From positions 5,432,088 through 5,496,087 of the forward strand of contig NC_039362.1 in NCBI RefSeq assembly GCF_003573695.1: a stretch of 64,000 nt of DNA, written 5' to 3'. Shown here one piece after another: positions 22,738-32,800 of this stretch (positions within the stretch are counted from its first letter, which is position 1; each line of letters opens with the position of its first letter). The notes beneath the pieces are model-generated. The model saw only the letters and a list, made by a program, of their open reading frames with translations, ran no database searches and was not told where the DNA came from. Origin of the DNA: Papaver somniferum. Its lineage: Eukaryota > Streptophyta > Magnoliopsida > Ranunculales > Papaveraceae. Both the position numbers and the translations under genes were made by a program.

Positions 22738-23640
22738 CTATCTCATTTCGTAACATCTCTTTCCTTCGACCCAATCTCCCTTTATGATTCCTACACCATT
22801 GGGGTGAGGGAATTTGATGCACTGGTGGAAAGTTGAAGCTACACCTAGAATCCCATGTAGCCAAGGTCGACCAATTAACGCATTGTAAGGTGATTCTACA
22901 TCAACGACACAGAATGAGATTTCAGAAGATATTCCCTTCAATGGAATTCGCATAGTAACCTCCCCTTTAGGCTTGTTAGCAGTACCATTAAAACCATATA
23001 TCTTATATGTTGATGGTATAAGATCATCATCTCTTCCACCCATGGTTTTATAAGTATGATAAAATAAGATGTTCACAGAGCTTCCAGTATCGACTAGAAT
23101 TCTATTGATTGCCCATGAATCTTCAGCTTCATCATCCTCATCTTCTTTTGGTTTTGGATTAATTTCTAATTTTATTACCAATGGGTTGTCATGCACCTCT
23201 TCTCCTTCGGGAATTTCTTCTGCGGTAAAAGAAATGATCTGTTTCTGCCATTCCTCTAGTGGCGAGATTTTCGCAATATTCATAATTTCTCTTCCGTCAT
23301 TATCTCTTGCGAACACTCTACTCAAAACATTATCATGAAAATCTTCCATTGTCTTATATGAATGTACGATAGAGTGACAAAATAGATTTTTTGCTTTTGC
23401 ACCAACTTCTATGAAGAATGTTTCTTTATTTTTCATCGTATTCACTTTGTGATGTTCTGGTGGTGGTGGTAATGGTTGAGATTGCGGATGCCCTACCAGA
23501 AAGTCGTTTAGTTTTCCTTGATCTATCATTCTCAAAATAATTCTTTTTATATTTCTGCAATCATTTGTGGTATGTCCATGAAAATGATGATAAGAGCAAA
23601 ATTCATGACTTCTGTGGTTTGGAGGTGGTTCCGTACCCAT
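22738..23640 (-). pseudogene. Gag C-terminus (zinc knuckle) and aspartic protease
   Basis: A continuous 300-codon frame. Residues about 12-31 form a CCHC-like knuckle (CSYHHFHGHTTNDC) of the kind that ends Tat-group Gag. A linker follows with an acidic segment. ILVDTGSSVNILFYHTY carries the catalytic Asp (codon 23089-23091), and NALIGRPWLH is the conserved second protease motif. The frame stops at YEMR about 30 residues after the usual end of protease, with no reverse transcriptase. The protease part itself looks intact; it is marked as a pseudogene because upstream gag is broken. Confidence 0.85.
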
Positions 23641-23730
23641 GTTCTACGGTGTTGGTATCTTTTCCATCAAGATTATAGCTTCCCATATCTTCTCCACACT
23701 TGCATTTAGAGGTGGCATCTTGATTTCTTC

Positions 23731-24027
23731 CTATATTACCTTGTGATTTCCTTGTCCTTTATTATAGCTTTGCCTTTGACCTCCATAAGTTTCTTGCGGT
23801 TGATCGAGCCTTTGAATCTTGTTATTTCCTCCACGATTGTAGAAATTTCTTTCTCTTTCATACTCTTCTTGATCTCGGCTCCCCATAGCTACCAATTTTT
23901 GCTGATTGTTACTTGTCACTTTCTCTTGTTGTACTTGCGAAGTATTCGCCACTGTGTTTATTAGCTTGGGTAATAAGATTGCATTCGCTGTTTGTGAGCT
24001 GGTGTTCGCAACTGGATATGATTCCAT
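23731..24027 (-). pseudogene. Gag middle-to-C-terminal segment
   Basis: A 98-codon stretch, Gln/Asn-rich and then Arg/Tyr/Gly-rich, lying between the capsid and the zinc knuckle. Translation continues on both sides only after stops or frameshifts (near 23725 and 24080), so it is one piece of a decayed gag. Confidence 0.6.
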
Positions 24028-24912
24028 TTCATTTTGCCTTTCCTCTAGAGCAATGTATTCTTCTTGAAGTTCTCACAATTCAGTCATTGTAATCGTATTC
24101 TTGACTCTGAAAATTTGGACATACAATAGGTTTGTTGCAAACATAACATTGATAAATGATAACATGAGATATCACTCATCTACACGGCCAGCCATTTCGC
24201 TACACATAGTTCTCCATCTTTTAGTCAAGTGTTTCAAACTTTCGCCAACCCTTTGTTTTAATCCAAACACATCTTCTATACCAGGTCATGAGGAATTATT
24301 ACTTATATATTCCCCCAAGAATGTAGTCTGCAAATGATTGAATGAGGTTATTGTATTCTTTGGTAAACCTTCAAACCATTTTAACGCTTCTCCTGTTAAG
24401 CTGGATGCTAAATATTTTCACAATACCGCATCATGATTTTCCCATTGTAACATGCACCTCACATAGGCTTTAATGTGCTGAATTGCACAAGTTATTCCAT
24501 CAAAAATGTTGGTTAATGCGGGCAAATTGCATTTCGGTGGTATTCCTCCTAATTGTACTTCCCTTGTAAATGAAGTTTTTGCAGATTCTTCTATTGCTTC
24601 ATCCAATTGTCTTCTACCTACTTCTCCTCTGTTATTTAGCATTCCTCTCATTTCTTCTAATTCTTTCAAGATTTGTTTATTTACACCTGAATCTTGATCC
24701 ATTGGTCTCTTTAATTTTGCTTCTCTTCTTCTGCGTTCACGTATATCTTCTCTCGCGAAATTTTGCATCTCTTCTTCATTATCCTCATCTCGTCTTCTTC
24801 TGCGATTCTCTTCCTCATCTCTATCTTGAATTCGCAAATGATGATGCCTTTCATTTTCCCCTCCATAATTTTGTTCATTTCTTATAAATTCAATTCGCTG
24901 TCTTTCAGCCAT
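24028..24912 (-). pseudogene. Gag capsid region
   Basis: The open part at 24418-24912 begins Arg/Glu-rich (a long charged helix) and then shows GGIPPKCNLPALTNIFDGIT and IQHIKAYVRCMLQWENHDAVL, the start of a gypsy retrotransposon gag (PF03732-type) domain. After a stop at 24418-24420, out-of-frame pieces to 24028 continue the domain (LTGEALKWFEGLP is visible). Gag forms the particle. Here it is interrupted by at least two stops. Confidence 0.75.
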
Positions 24913-25124
24913 TCTCTTTACTCTATCATACTCCTCATTGAGATTGTCGTTATTCCGATTTTGTGTACGCCTTATTTCTCGATTGTCATGATTGTTCTGG
25001 CGAATTGTCTCTCCTGAAGCTCTTGTTCTTCCATTTTCGCTCTCAATCTTTCACGTTCGCAGATTAAACGTGCTTGTTCAGCATAATATCTTTCAATTTC
25101 TTCTTCAATTGTCTGTTGATTTCT

Positions 25125-25850
25125 TTAAGTTTCTCTCACATGTAAAATTTTTCTTCCTTCCTCTTGATTTCCTTCGCCATCTTGGTTATTTTGTCTCTGA
25201 TTTTGTCCATTCTCTTGATTTCCTCCAATTTGCCCATCATCAAAAGTTTCATTTTGTGGAATGTAACGATCATCAGTTCTTTCTCTATTTTCACGATATT
25301 CTTCATTAGGATTTGATATTTCTTCTTGAATATTGTTTCCAGCATTGATTGTGGGTGAATTTCGCCTCATTTCTCTTCTAGTCGATCTTGAATATGATTT
25401 TGTAATACTTCTCGATCTTCTATTCTGTAATCTTATATTCTCCATCCTTAATTCGTGATTTTGCCTTGTTAAATTCGCACGTTCTTCTGCCTCAGCTCTT
25501 CTTTCTTCATGTATTATTCGTCTCAATGTTTCTAACGCTCCAATTTCCTCACCTCCATGAATTATTCCTTCATCTACTTCTTGATTTCTTTCTTCCTGTC
25601 TATAATTTCTGTTTTGTTGCTCTTCTTCTATTTTTTCTGCTGAATTTGATCGCCAAGTGTGTATGCTCACCCTGTCATAATTTGTATTCCTCTCTTGAAC
25701 TAGTGTTTGTTGAATTGAAGGTTGAATTTGATTTTCTCTATTATTTCTTATTCTAGTAGATTCTCCCATTTCACTTCTTTCTCTTCCAGCAATTCTTCTG
25801 CTTCTTATAATAGTAGTCCGTTGTTCGGATGTATTTTTTCTTCTAGCCAT
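25125..25850 (-). pseudogene. Gag N-terminal region, low-complexity and Arg/Glu-rich
   Basis: 241 codons from ATG at 25850 (about 115 bp inside the primer site) to a stop at 25125-25127. It is highly charged, rich in Arg, Glu and Asn, with predicted coiled-coil content (LRRIIHEERRAEAEERANL). A long charged N-terminus before the capsid is usual in Tat-like gag. About 200 bp separate it from the capsid frame; they probably belonged to one frame now broken. Confidence 0.6.
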
Positions 25851-25967
25851 TTCTTCAATGTTAACAGTATTGCAAGAAATTATAAAAAATTCTTAATCAA
25901 TCACTTTAAATTTTCACAAATCTCACTATCAATCTTTAACTTTTTCTAGAATAATCTTCAACTCCTC

Positions 25968-25983
25968 CCTGTTTCTAGCGCCA
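25968..25983 (-). promoter_or_regulatory. Primer binding site of gag-protease gypsy element
   Basis: Minus strand TGGCGCTAGAAACAGG, three bases from the LTR end. It is a gypsy-type primer site and fixes the element's orientation. Confidence 0.75.
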
Positions 25984-25986
25984 TTA

Positions 25987-26454
25987 TGTAGTTGCAGGAA
26001 ATCCTATACTACACTCTTCATGTGATTTCATTATTAATCAACTCATTTTAGGTTTATATTCTTAATTTTATTGATTAATGTTTGGATGTTCTTACAAGAA
26101 AAGATAAAGGACTCAAGAATGATCTCTACTCTAAACTTTCTCTCTCCTATTTTCTTGTTTCTTCCTCAAAAAAGATCTCTCCTCTCTTTACCACTCGAAC
26201 GACTATTTATAAGGAAATACATAGTGGATGACAGCTAATCTGTCCCTTATTTCCGGGTATGGTTTGCAACATTCTCGCAACCTTACAGATGTTAATTTTG
26301 CAAACTCTCTAATTTTCGCAGGATTATCATATCTTTCTCGTGATCTTAGTTGACGCCATTTATTTTATCATTTCTGAAATTGTTTTGCGACGCTGTTGTA
26401 TTGTGTCACTGATAATTTCGCAAAACATTGTCATTGCGAGATTCTGATCCTACA
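25987..26454 (-). repeat. 5' LTR of gag-protease gypsy element
   Basis: 468 bp. On the minus strand it starts TGTAGGATC and ends CCTGCAACTACA. The TSD AAAAA follows at 26455-26459. Confidence 0.9.
26204..26213 (-). promoter_or_regulatory. TATA box of gag-protease gypsy 5' LTR
   Basis: Minus strand CTTATAAATA about 240 bp into the LTR. It is also kept in the other LTR near 17806-17815. Confidence 0.55.
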
Positions 26455-26566
26455 AAAAATAACAAATCTAAGAAAAGAAGGAAAAACTTTTCTGAAGCCT
26501 GGATCAGCACTCAATCTTGTCTCTTTTCGATCAGGCACATGAGACAAGATTTTCCTAACAACACAA

Positions 26567-27534
26567 TCAAGTTGTGTTGCGATGAACAACGATTTGCCCA
26601 TATTTTTCCTCATGGGAGGAATCCTCTGATCTTTGTCTATAAAACCGATTTGACCATATTTTCTTTTCAAATGGTCTTATTCTATCCCTAGAAACCAACT
26701 TCTTAGATGAAGATAAGATCCTACATACCTCGGCGGTCTTCTGAGCAAGTTTCAGCTTTCTTGCTAATCGATCTGTTCTTCGTTGAAGTTTGCTTGCGTG
26801 ACTTATTTGGTGCTTGTATTTGTAACACCTTGATACTTCATGTCCCTTCATCGAACAAAACGAGCACGTCAATCTTGGATAGTATTCAGGCATCTGAGAT
26901 GTGCAAGCAGCTAGACATACAGTTGATCCTGATACATCACTGATAGGGTTTCCAGTTACCGGATTCAGCGAATCTTCCAGCTTGATTGGGTTTCCTTCTT
27001 CTCCGAACCCATTAAGGTTGATATATGTATTGCTACAAGTATCAAAATCGATGTTTTCACAAAGAAGCCCTACACTTGATTTTCTATCTTCATCAGAATC
27101 ATAGGTTTCAGACATTTCATCAAGTGTTACAGCTAGACCTTTGTTCCCAATGTATTTTCTATGATTTGGGTATTTGTTAGAAAAATGGCCAAAACTTTAC
27201 ACTTAAAGCAATGAGGCATGTCCTCGTCATCAGCCTCGTCAGCATCCCTGTTTTTAGGAGGTACGCGACCGTGAGGTTTGTCTGATGACTTAGGTTTGTC
27301 TCTTGAAAACCGTTTACTTCTCTTCATCAGAAGATCCCTAAACTGTCTTGTGATCAAGGAAACTAATTTGTCAAGATCTTCATCCGAAAAATCATCCTCA
27401 TACTGATCATCCTCAGAGACATGAACACTTTTACCTTTGACAAGTAATTTAGTGTTTTTTTGTGCTTTAAAGGCAACATCCTTACCGACTTTGGATGTAT
27501 GCTCATGGTCAAAGATCTTTAGCTTTCCAACCAA
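26567..27534 (-). pseudogene. Sirevirus-type Gag, C-terminal part (A3)
   Basis: Two open blocks (27534-27133 and 27115-26567) in different frames. The first begins VGKLKIFDHEHTSK, matching the end of the UBN2-type gag domain, runs through an acidic linker (SEDDQYEDDFSDEDLDKL), and enters a zinc knuckle at HCFKCK. A frameshift there moves the rest (GHFSNKYPNH) to another frame, with the last Cys changed to Tyr. The second block carries a second knuckle, CSFCSMKGHEVSRC (CX2CX4HX4C). A short tail (VVHRNTT) resembles the end of the A4 frame. The product would bind the element RNA; here it is broken. Confidence 0.75.
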
Positions 27535-27559
27535 GGTGTTTATGGAAAGATTATCGAGG

Positions 27560-28126
27560 TTATTCCCTCAACGATGAATGCTTCTTAGACTCGCATCTAG
27601 ATGGAAGCGATCTGAGAATTTTCATCACAATATCCTTTTCAAGAATAGTCTTACCCAATGCAAAAGATGCATTAACAATTTCAGACACTTTGTGATTAAA
27701 CTCATCAAATGACTCTTCATCTGCCATATGAAGGTTTTCCCAATCGGAAATAAGGTTTTGAATCCTAGATTCCTTTTCACTGGAGTTACCTTCAAATACG
27801 CTTTCTAAGATATCCCAAGCATTTTTAGACCTAGTGCAATTAGACACATGGTGTTGAAGACTTGGGGCAATGGCATGTATGATAGCATTTAACCCTTCAG
27901 AATTTTGCTTTGCAGCAAGAATCTTGGCAGCATTATATTCACCAATATTCTTGGGAACATTTACGTCTCCAGCTGCAATAACAAGCGCATCATAGCCATT
28001 GACAACATATACCCATGATTGAAAATCACGCGACTGGATGAAGGATCGCATAGCAATTTTCCACCATAAATAATTAGAGCCATCGAAGATTGGTGGTATG
28101 TTAGTAGAGATAGCACCTCTGTCCAT
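27560..28126 (-). pseudogene. Sirevirus-type Gag, N-terminal capsid part (A3)
   Basis: 189 codons from ATG at 28126, about 50 bp after the primer site. FDGSNYLWWKIAMRSFIQSR fits the DUF4219-type start of copia Gag. The following helices (SKNAWDILESVFEG, RIQNLISDWENLHM, DIVMKILRSLPSR) match the UBN2 capsid-like domain. At RSLPSR a frameshift sends the frame to a stop at 27560-27562, and the domain resumes in the next block. Gag builds the virus-like particle. This is the clearest support for placing family A in Ty1/copia. Confidence 0.85.
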
Positions 28127-28178
28127 AGAGTCAGATCGCTATAAACACAGACTTGTGAGGTCTTTAATGTGTTTGCCC

Positions 28179-28190
28179 GCTCTGATACCA
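28179..28190 (-). promoter_or_regulatory. Primer binding site of copy A3
   Basis: Minus strand TGGTATCAGAGC, complementary to the 3' end of initiator Met-tRNA, two bases from the LTR. Confidence 0.9.
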
Positions 28191-28192
28191 AT

Positions 28193-30657
28193 TGAAAAAG
28201 CGGGGGTCTAACAACACCACCCAATATTTCGCTTAGCAATCTGTATGGACAAACTCCAATATACTTTTTATGAGAATCAACTAGACAGTTAGACTCAATC
28301 AATAAAAAGATATATTAAAGAGTTTATATCTCAATCTCTCGATCTTTACTCAAGCAAATAGAAATCTGCGAGTCTTTATCAAAGAGAGATAACTTGGACG
28401 GTACCAAAGACCAATGTCTAAGGATCAATCAATATCAATCAACGACCAAAGGTTGGATTTCCAATAGATGATCTTTAATGCACAACCTATATTATTTCAA
28501 TTATATAAAAAATATAATGCAGAAAAGAAATAACACAGACACCAGAAGTTTTGTTAACGAGGAAACCGCAAATGCAGGAAAAACCCCGGGACCTAGTCCA
28601 GATTGAATACACACTGTATTAAGCCGCTACAGACACTAGCCTACTCCAAGCTAACTTCGGACTGGACTATAGTTGAACCCCAATCAGTCTCCCACTAATT
28701 CAAGGTACAGTTGTACTCCTACGCCTCTGATCCCAGCAGGATACTGCGCACTTTATTCCCTTAGCTGATCTCACCCACAACCAAGAGTTGTTGCAACCCA
28801 AAATCGCAGACTTGATAATAAACAAATCAGTCTCACACAGAAAAGTCTATCAAAGGATAAACCTGTCTCCAACAAAAGAACCCTAGGTTTTTGTTCCGTG
28901 TTATGATATGAAATCAAGGTGAACAGGAACCAATTGATAATCCGGTTTTATATTCCCGAAGAAAATCCCAGATTAATCAATCACCTCACAACAGTCTTAC
29001 TTGTATAAACAAGAGGACGTCGAGGAATCACAAACAGTGAGACGAAGATGTTTGTGACTTCTTTATCTTGCCTATCGGAGAACTCTCACGATATCAAGCC
29101 AATCAATAAGATTTTACTTGTACGATAGAAGATGCAAGATCAGATCACACAACTACGATAAAAGTAGTATCGGTCTGGCTTCACAATCCCAATGAAGTCT
29201 TTAAGTCGTTAACCTGGTTTTAGAGAAGAAAACCAAAGGTTAGAGGAGAATCGACTTTAGCGAGCGCACTAGTATCACACATACGTGTGGGGATTAGTTT
29301 TTCCCAATGCTAGATGTCTCCTTTATATAGTCTTCAAATCAGGGTTTTGCCTTAGATACAAAGCAATCAATATTCACCGTTAGATGAAAACCTGATTTAG
29401 ATTCAATATAATATTTCTCAACCGTTAAATCGAAATCTTAGCTTGTCACACACACTTGAGATATACGTTTACTGGGTTTGTGAAAACCGTGCCCAAACGT
29501 GTACGTGTATGTTGGTTCAACATAGTAACCCAAAAGGTTAACCATATGAGCATTTCATATTAACCTTGTTCTTCTTCACCATAACTAGTTCAATTAACTC
29601 AAATGAACTAGTTAGAGAGTTGTTCAATTGCTATGAGATCTTATGTAACCACACAAGACACAACTGAAACAAAGATGATTCGATTCGATTGAATCGGCTC
29701 ATGAACTTTATAGCCACGGTTTGCATACTGCATTCCTTAGTAATTTAAGTTTCATGTTCAGAGCATATCTTTAGATCATAACCCACTCAAGTACGCAAAC
29801 AAGTTCGCGGACTTAAGGCAACCGGCAGAGTTTTCCAAACTCAACAGAAAATCTCGGCAAAGAGACTTCCGCTAGTTCGCGGACTAGGTTCGCGGATTGA
29901 GTTCGCAGACTTGTACTACAAGAACGAATTTGGAATCCCAGCAGAAATTCTCGGAACAAGAACTTCCGTCAGTTCGCGGACTGAGTTCGCAAATTGAGTT
30001 CGCGGACTTGGCAACGCCAATTCCTCCGATTTCTCTCAATCAACAAAGTTTGCAAACTTCGGATTAAGGAATATGACTTATGCACATATGTGTTACCACG
30101 CAATGCTTATATCCATCATTGGTTATATTGACCTAAACTCTCATTCCAACCATTGAAACATTCTTAGAGGACGTTATATAGTTGTTACACTATTTCTCGT
30201 CCAAGCGATTTTCAAAGTGATTGAAACATTATGACTTTCGTCATTAGGTGAAGATAAACCCGATCAAAGCGAAACGCTTTACCAACACATGATTTCGAGA
30301 TATAGATAGGCGAGATATACTCGGCTCGAAATATAAAATGTGTATGATCCAGTCTATATAGCATACGACTTTTGTCTCATAAGAAGTAGGAGATAGAAGA
30401 GATAGACTTTTGAGTGATAGATAAGTTCAAGTCTCCACATACCTTTTTGTTAATGAAGTTCCACGGTTCCTTAAGTAGATCTTCGTCGTTGTATCATGAA
30501 TCGCCAGGAAGTCCTTGAGCTCAACTACACTTTTCTATCCTAGTCCGAGACTTAGCTATGTATACTAGAAAGCAAGACTCATAGCTTTGATCACTAACAT
30601 TGACAAACATGCTTGATATAGCAACGCATGCGAGGTCGACCAAGATATGCTCTAACA
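28193..30657 (-). repeat. 5' LTR of copy A3
   Basis: 2465 bp. On the minus strand it reads TGTTAGAGC...TTTTTCA. It contains GTTCGCGGAC-type repeats (29800-30010) in U3, a TATA box at 29322, and the conserved U5 block around 28550-28603. Confidence 0.85.
29322..29330 (-). promoter_or_regulatory. TATA box of copy A3 LTR
   Basis: Minus strand CTATATAAA, about 1.33 kb from the LTR start. A4 has CTATATAA at 56459-56466. Confidence 0.6.
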
Positions 30658-31926
30658 GTTGTTACTGGTGTAGCCGCCTATTCGGAGAGGAGAGTAACCT
30701 AATTGGGTGAAATATCTTACGACCGCTCAGTTTAAAGTCTTCTTTGGGATTGAGAAGCTCTAGTGTGTACCGTTGCTGGGAAACTAGATAATTGCGGTTT
30801 ATGTTTTGTTTTCGATTGATTTGATTGACTAACAGTGGTTGAAATCTGATTGCACCTAGTTTGTTTATTCTTGAGAATCTTCTCTTCTGATATAAGATTC
30901 ACTCAAACTAGTTCAGAGTTTCGACAGGGATCTTTATACTGTTGCGAGTTCTAAAGACGATCTTGTGATAATCCATTGTTAACAGACTCCGTTCTGTGCG
31001 TGATTGATCACAAGAGATTCAAGTGATTGTGCAGGTTTTTATTGAAGATTTAAGAAGATTTGAAGACAAAGAAGATATTGAAGATCTGACTTGGGTTTTA
31101 TAATATTTGGTGTGCACAACACTTGTTTTGGTAAAAGAGGATCCAATTAATAATCGGTTTATCCTTGTGGTAGATTGGATTGATTAATTGAGTAGATCGG
31201 CATCAACACAATTCTTTGGATTAAGAGTGTTGTTGGCTTAATCTTACACGATTACTTCGGTAATTGAAGATAAAACAGATCTAAGGACCTGACGAAAGAG
31301 TTTATGATAAGATAAACGGAAGAGCCTTTGTCCGACTCATATCACTTGGTTGAATAAAGTTGATACCAAACAGATTTGTTGTTCCTTTACTGTTTGGAAT
31401 ACGAACCAAAGGAATTTTTCCAAGTACGTGACTTATTTATAAGTTGGAGGCGTGGGAATACAGACGGAACTAGGTGAAGTATAGGTTTAGTTGCTTGGTC
31501 TCAACTATACAAAGTTAGGTGTAATTTTGTGTAGCGGCTTAATCCTGATAGTATTCAATTCTGGACAAGGTCCCGGGGTTTTTCTGCATTTGCGGTTTCC
31601 TTGTTAACAAAATCTTGTTGTGTCATTTACTTTTATTTTCCGCATCATAATTGTTTTATTATAATTAAAGTAAATTACACAAACGTTAATTCCTATTTAC
31701 TTGATAAGCAATCCTATTGTGTTTGGTTAAGTTCAAACCTTTGTATCAAGTAAACATACTTCGTTGTTGTATTGTCTCGATCTCGTATCCATAGACAATC
31801 ACACGAAGTGTGAACCGATTAGTTGTATTATCTCGACTCTGTCCATAGAAAATCACTTTCGGAGAAAGGACTTATAGGTAGGAAAAGTTTTAGCTTGAGG
31901 TATATTTGGGTACCCTCGCCTTTTCA
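30658..31926 (+). repeat. Truncated 5' LTR of element B
   Basis: Matches 37278-38541 of the right LTR (about 1.27 kb, few differences). The first ~1.56 kb is absent because A3 ends exactly here. Confidence 0.85.
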
Positions 31927-31928
31927 AT

Positions 31929-31940
31929 TGGTATCAGAGC
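31929..31940 (+). promoter_or_regulatory. Primer binding site of element B
   Basis: TGGTATCAGAGC two bases after the LTR end; initiator Met-tRNA type. Confidence 0.9.
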
Positions 31941-32005
31941 AGGCAAACATGAAAAGATCTAACAGTCTGTGTTTGGTGCGATCCAACCTATAAGAATTGA
32001 ATCTA

Positions 32006-32614
32006 ATGTCCGATTCAGTTAACGTAGTGGTAGGATTTGACTACTTTATAAGATCGTGGTGGAAATCACGTATGAAGTATGTAATACTCTTATTCCTAAG
32101 CATGTTAGGAATTATGCTTATGTATGTCCTGAGTGACTTACATGATCCTTTGGTCATCATAGGATTGTATACCATTATGGTAAGTAACTATGGTACAATG
32201 GCCTATGAGGCATGTCGTATCTTGAAAATGCATGAGATTCTGCTTAAGATTTTTATGAACATCGGCTATTGTGTTCCGGCAAAATCAGGAATCTTAAATA
32301 TATTTTGGATGGCCTACCAAAGTATACGCATGTACATTTTCAGATCAACGACTGTCGATGTTCCGCTCTCTAGGATGCGGTTTTGGAAAATATGTGATTC
32401 TTCAAGGAATGTGTTTTCAGTTAATAATTTTATTAACAATGGTTTGCTTCATGCACCTCACAACTGTTTTGATGAAGCAAGTGATCTTTTGAACTGGGAT
32501 TATGATTCTGATGATATTTTTATCTTGTTCAAATCTATCTCTGTATACTCTAGTAAATTCTTGAATAAATTTCAAGTGATATTGCCACTCTCAGGAAATA
32601 AAAGAAAGACCTAG
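32006..32614 (+). CDS. Unrecognised ORF 1 of element B (possible gag relic)
   Basis: 202 codons from ATG 32006, about 65 bp after the primer site, where gag starts in Ty1/copia. Near the N-terminus, FDYFIRSWWKSRMKYVI loosely resembles the start of DUF4219-type Gag (compare NYLWWKIAMRSFI in A3). The rest is hydrophobic and shows no capsid helices or zinc knuckle. It may be a frame-shifted or rearranged Gag, or chance. The start is uncertain, since the frame is open a few codons upstream. Confidence 0.35.
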   Translation: MSDSVNVVVGFDYFIRSWWKSRMKYVILLFLSMLGIMLMYVLSDLHDPLVIIGLYTIMVSNYGTMAYEACRILKMHEILLKIFMNIGYCVPAKSGILNIFWMAYQSIRMYIFRSTTVDVPLSRMRFWKICDSSRNVFSVNNFINNGLLHAPHNCFDEASDLLNWDYDSDDIFILFKSISVYSSKFLNKFQVILPLSGNKRKT

Positions 32615-32800
32615 ATACAAAATCGGAATTGTTTCCCCCACAAGCTACGGTTTCCGATTTTGAGTGTTTTTCCTAAAACAAGTTATTTCCGGTTTTTGAT
32701 TTCAAGTCTTCCTATAAAAGATAACCTCTTTCTATGTGTTCAAACATATTGGGGAAGATTGGTCAAAACCGTAACTAGGGTTTTTCATATTTTTGCAAGT

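Larger units (their letters stand above)
17588..26454 (-). mobile_element. Non-autonomous Ty3/gypsy element: gag-protease plus antisense spliced gene
   Basis: Short LTRs (17588-18056 and 25987-26454, TGTAG...CTACA) and TSD AAAAA at 17583-17587 and 26455-26459. The element reads on the minus strand: 5' LTR at the right, primer site TGGCGCTAGAAACAGG, gag (25850 to about 23710), protease (to 22738), then no reverse transcriptase or integrase. The left third carries an oppositely oriented intron-bearing gene (18426-21100). Antisense frames between pol and the 3' LTR have been described in Tat-group elements, and the gag-protease looks Tat-like. It is best called a large retrotransposon derivative. 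Confidence 0.85.
4225..30657 (-). mobile_element. Sirevirus-like Ty1/copia element, copy A3 (host of two nested insertions)
   Basis: Minus-strand element. Right end: 5' LTR (28193-30657) with an initiator-Met-tRNA primer site at 28179-28190. Left end: truncated 3' LTR (4225-5573). Without the two insertions (7624-17267 plus one TSD, 17588-26454 plus one TSD) the internal region is about 4.1 kb. It holds a decayed gag (26567-28126), a separate 121-codon frame (17384-17268 joined to 7618-7370) and a long 3' non-coding region. No protease, integrase or reverse transcriptase is seen, so it is non-autonomous. Assignment to Sireviruses rests on the gag type, primer site, LTR ends and repeated polypurine tracts. 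Confidence 0.75.

Noticed and set aside
24570..25017. Plus-strand hydrophobic frames resembling membrane proteins
   Set aside because: They are the antisense of the Arg/Glu/Asn-rich gag; purine-rich codons read backwards give Leu/Phe/Ser.
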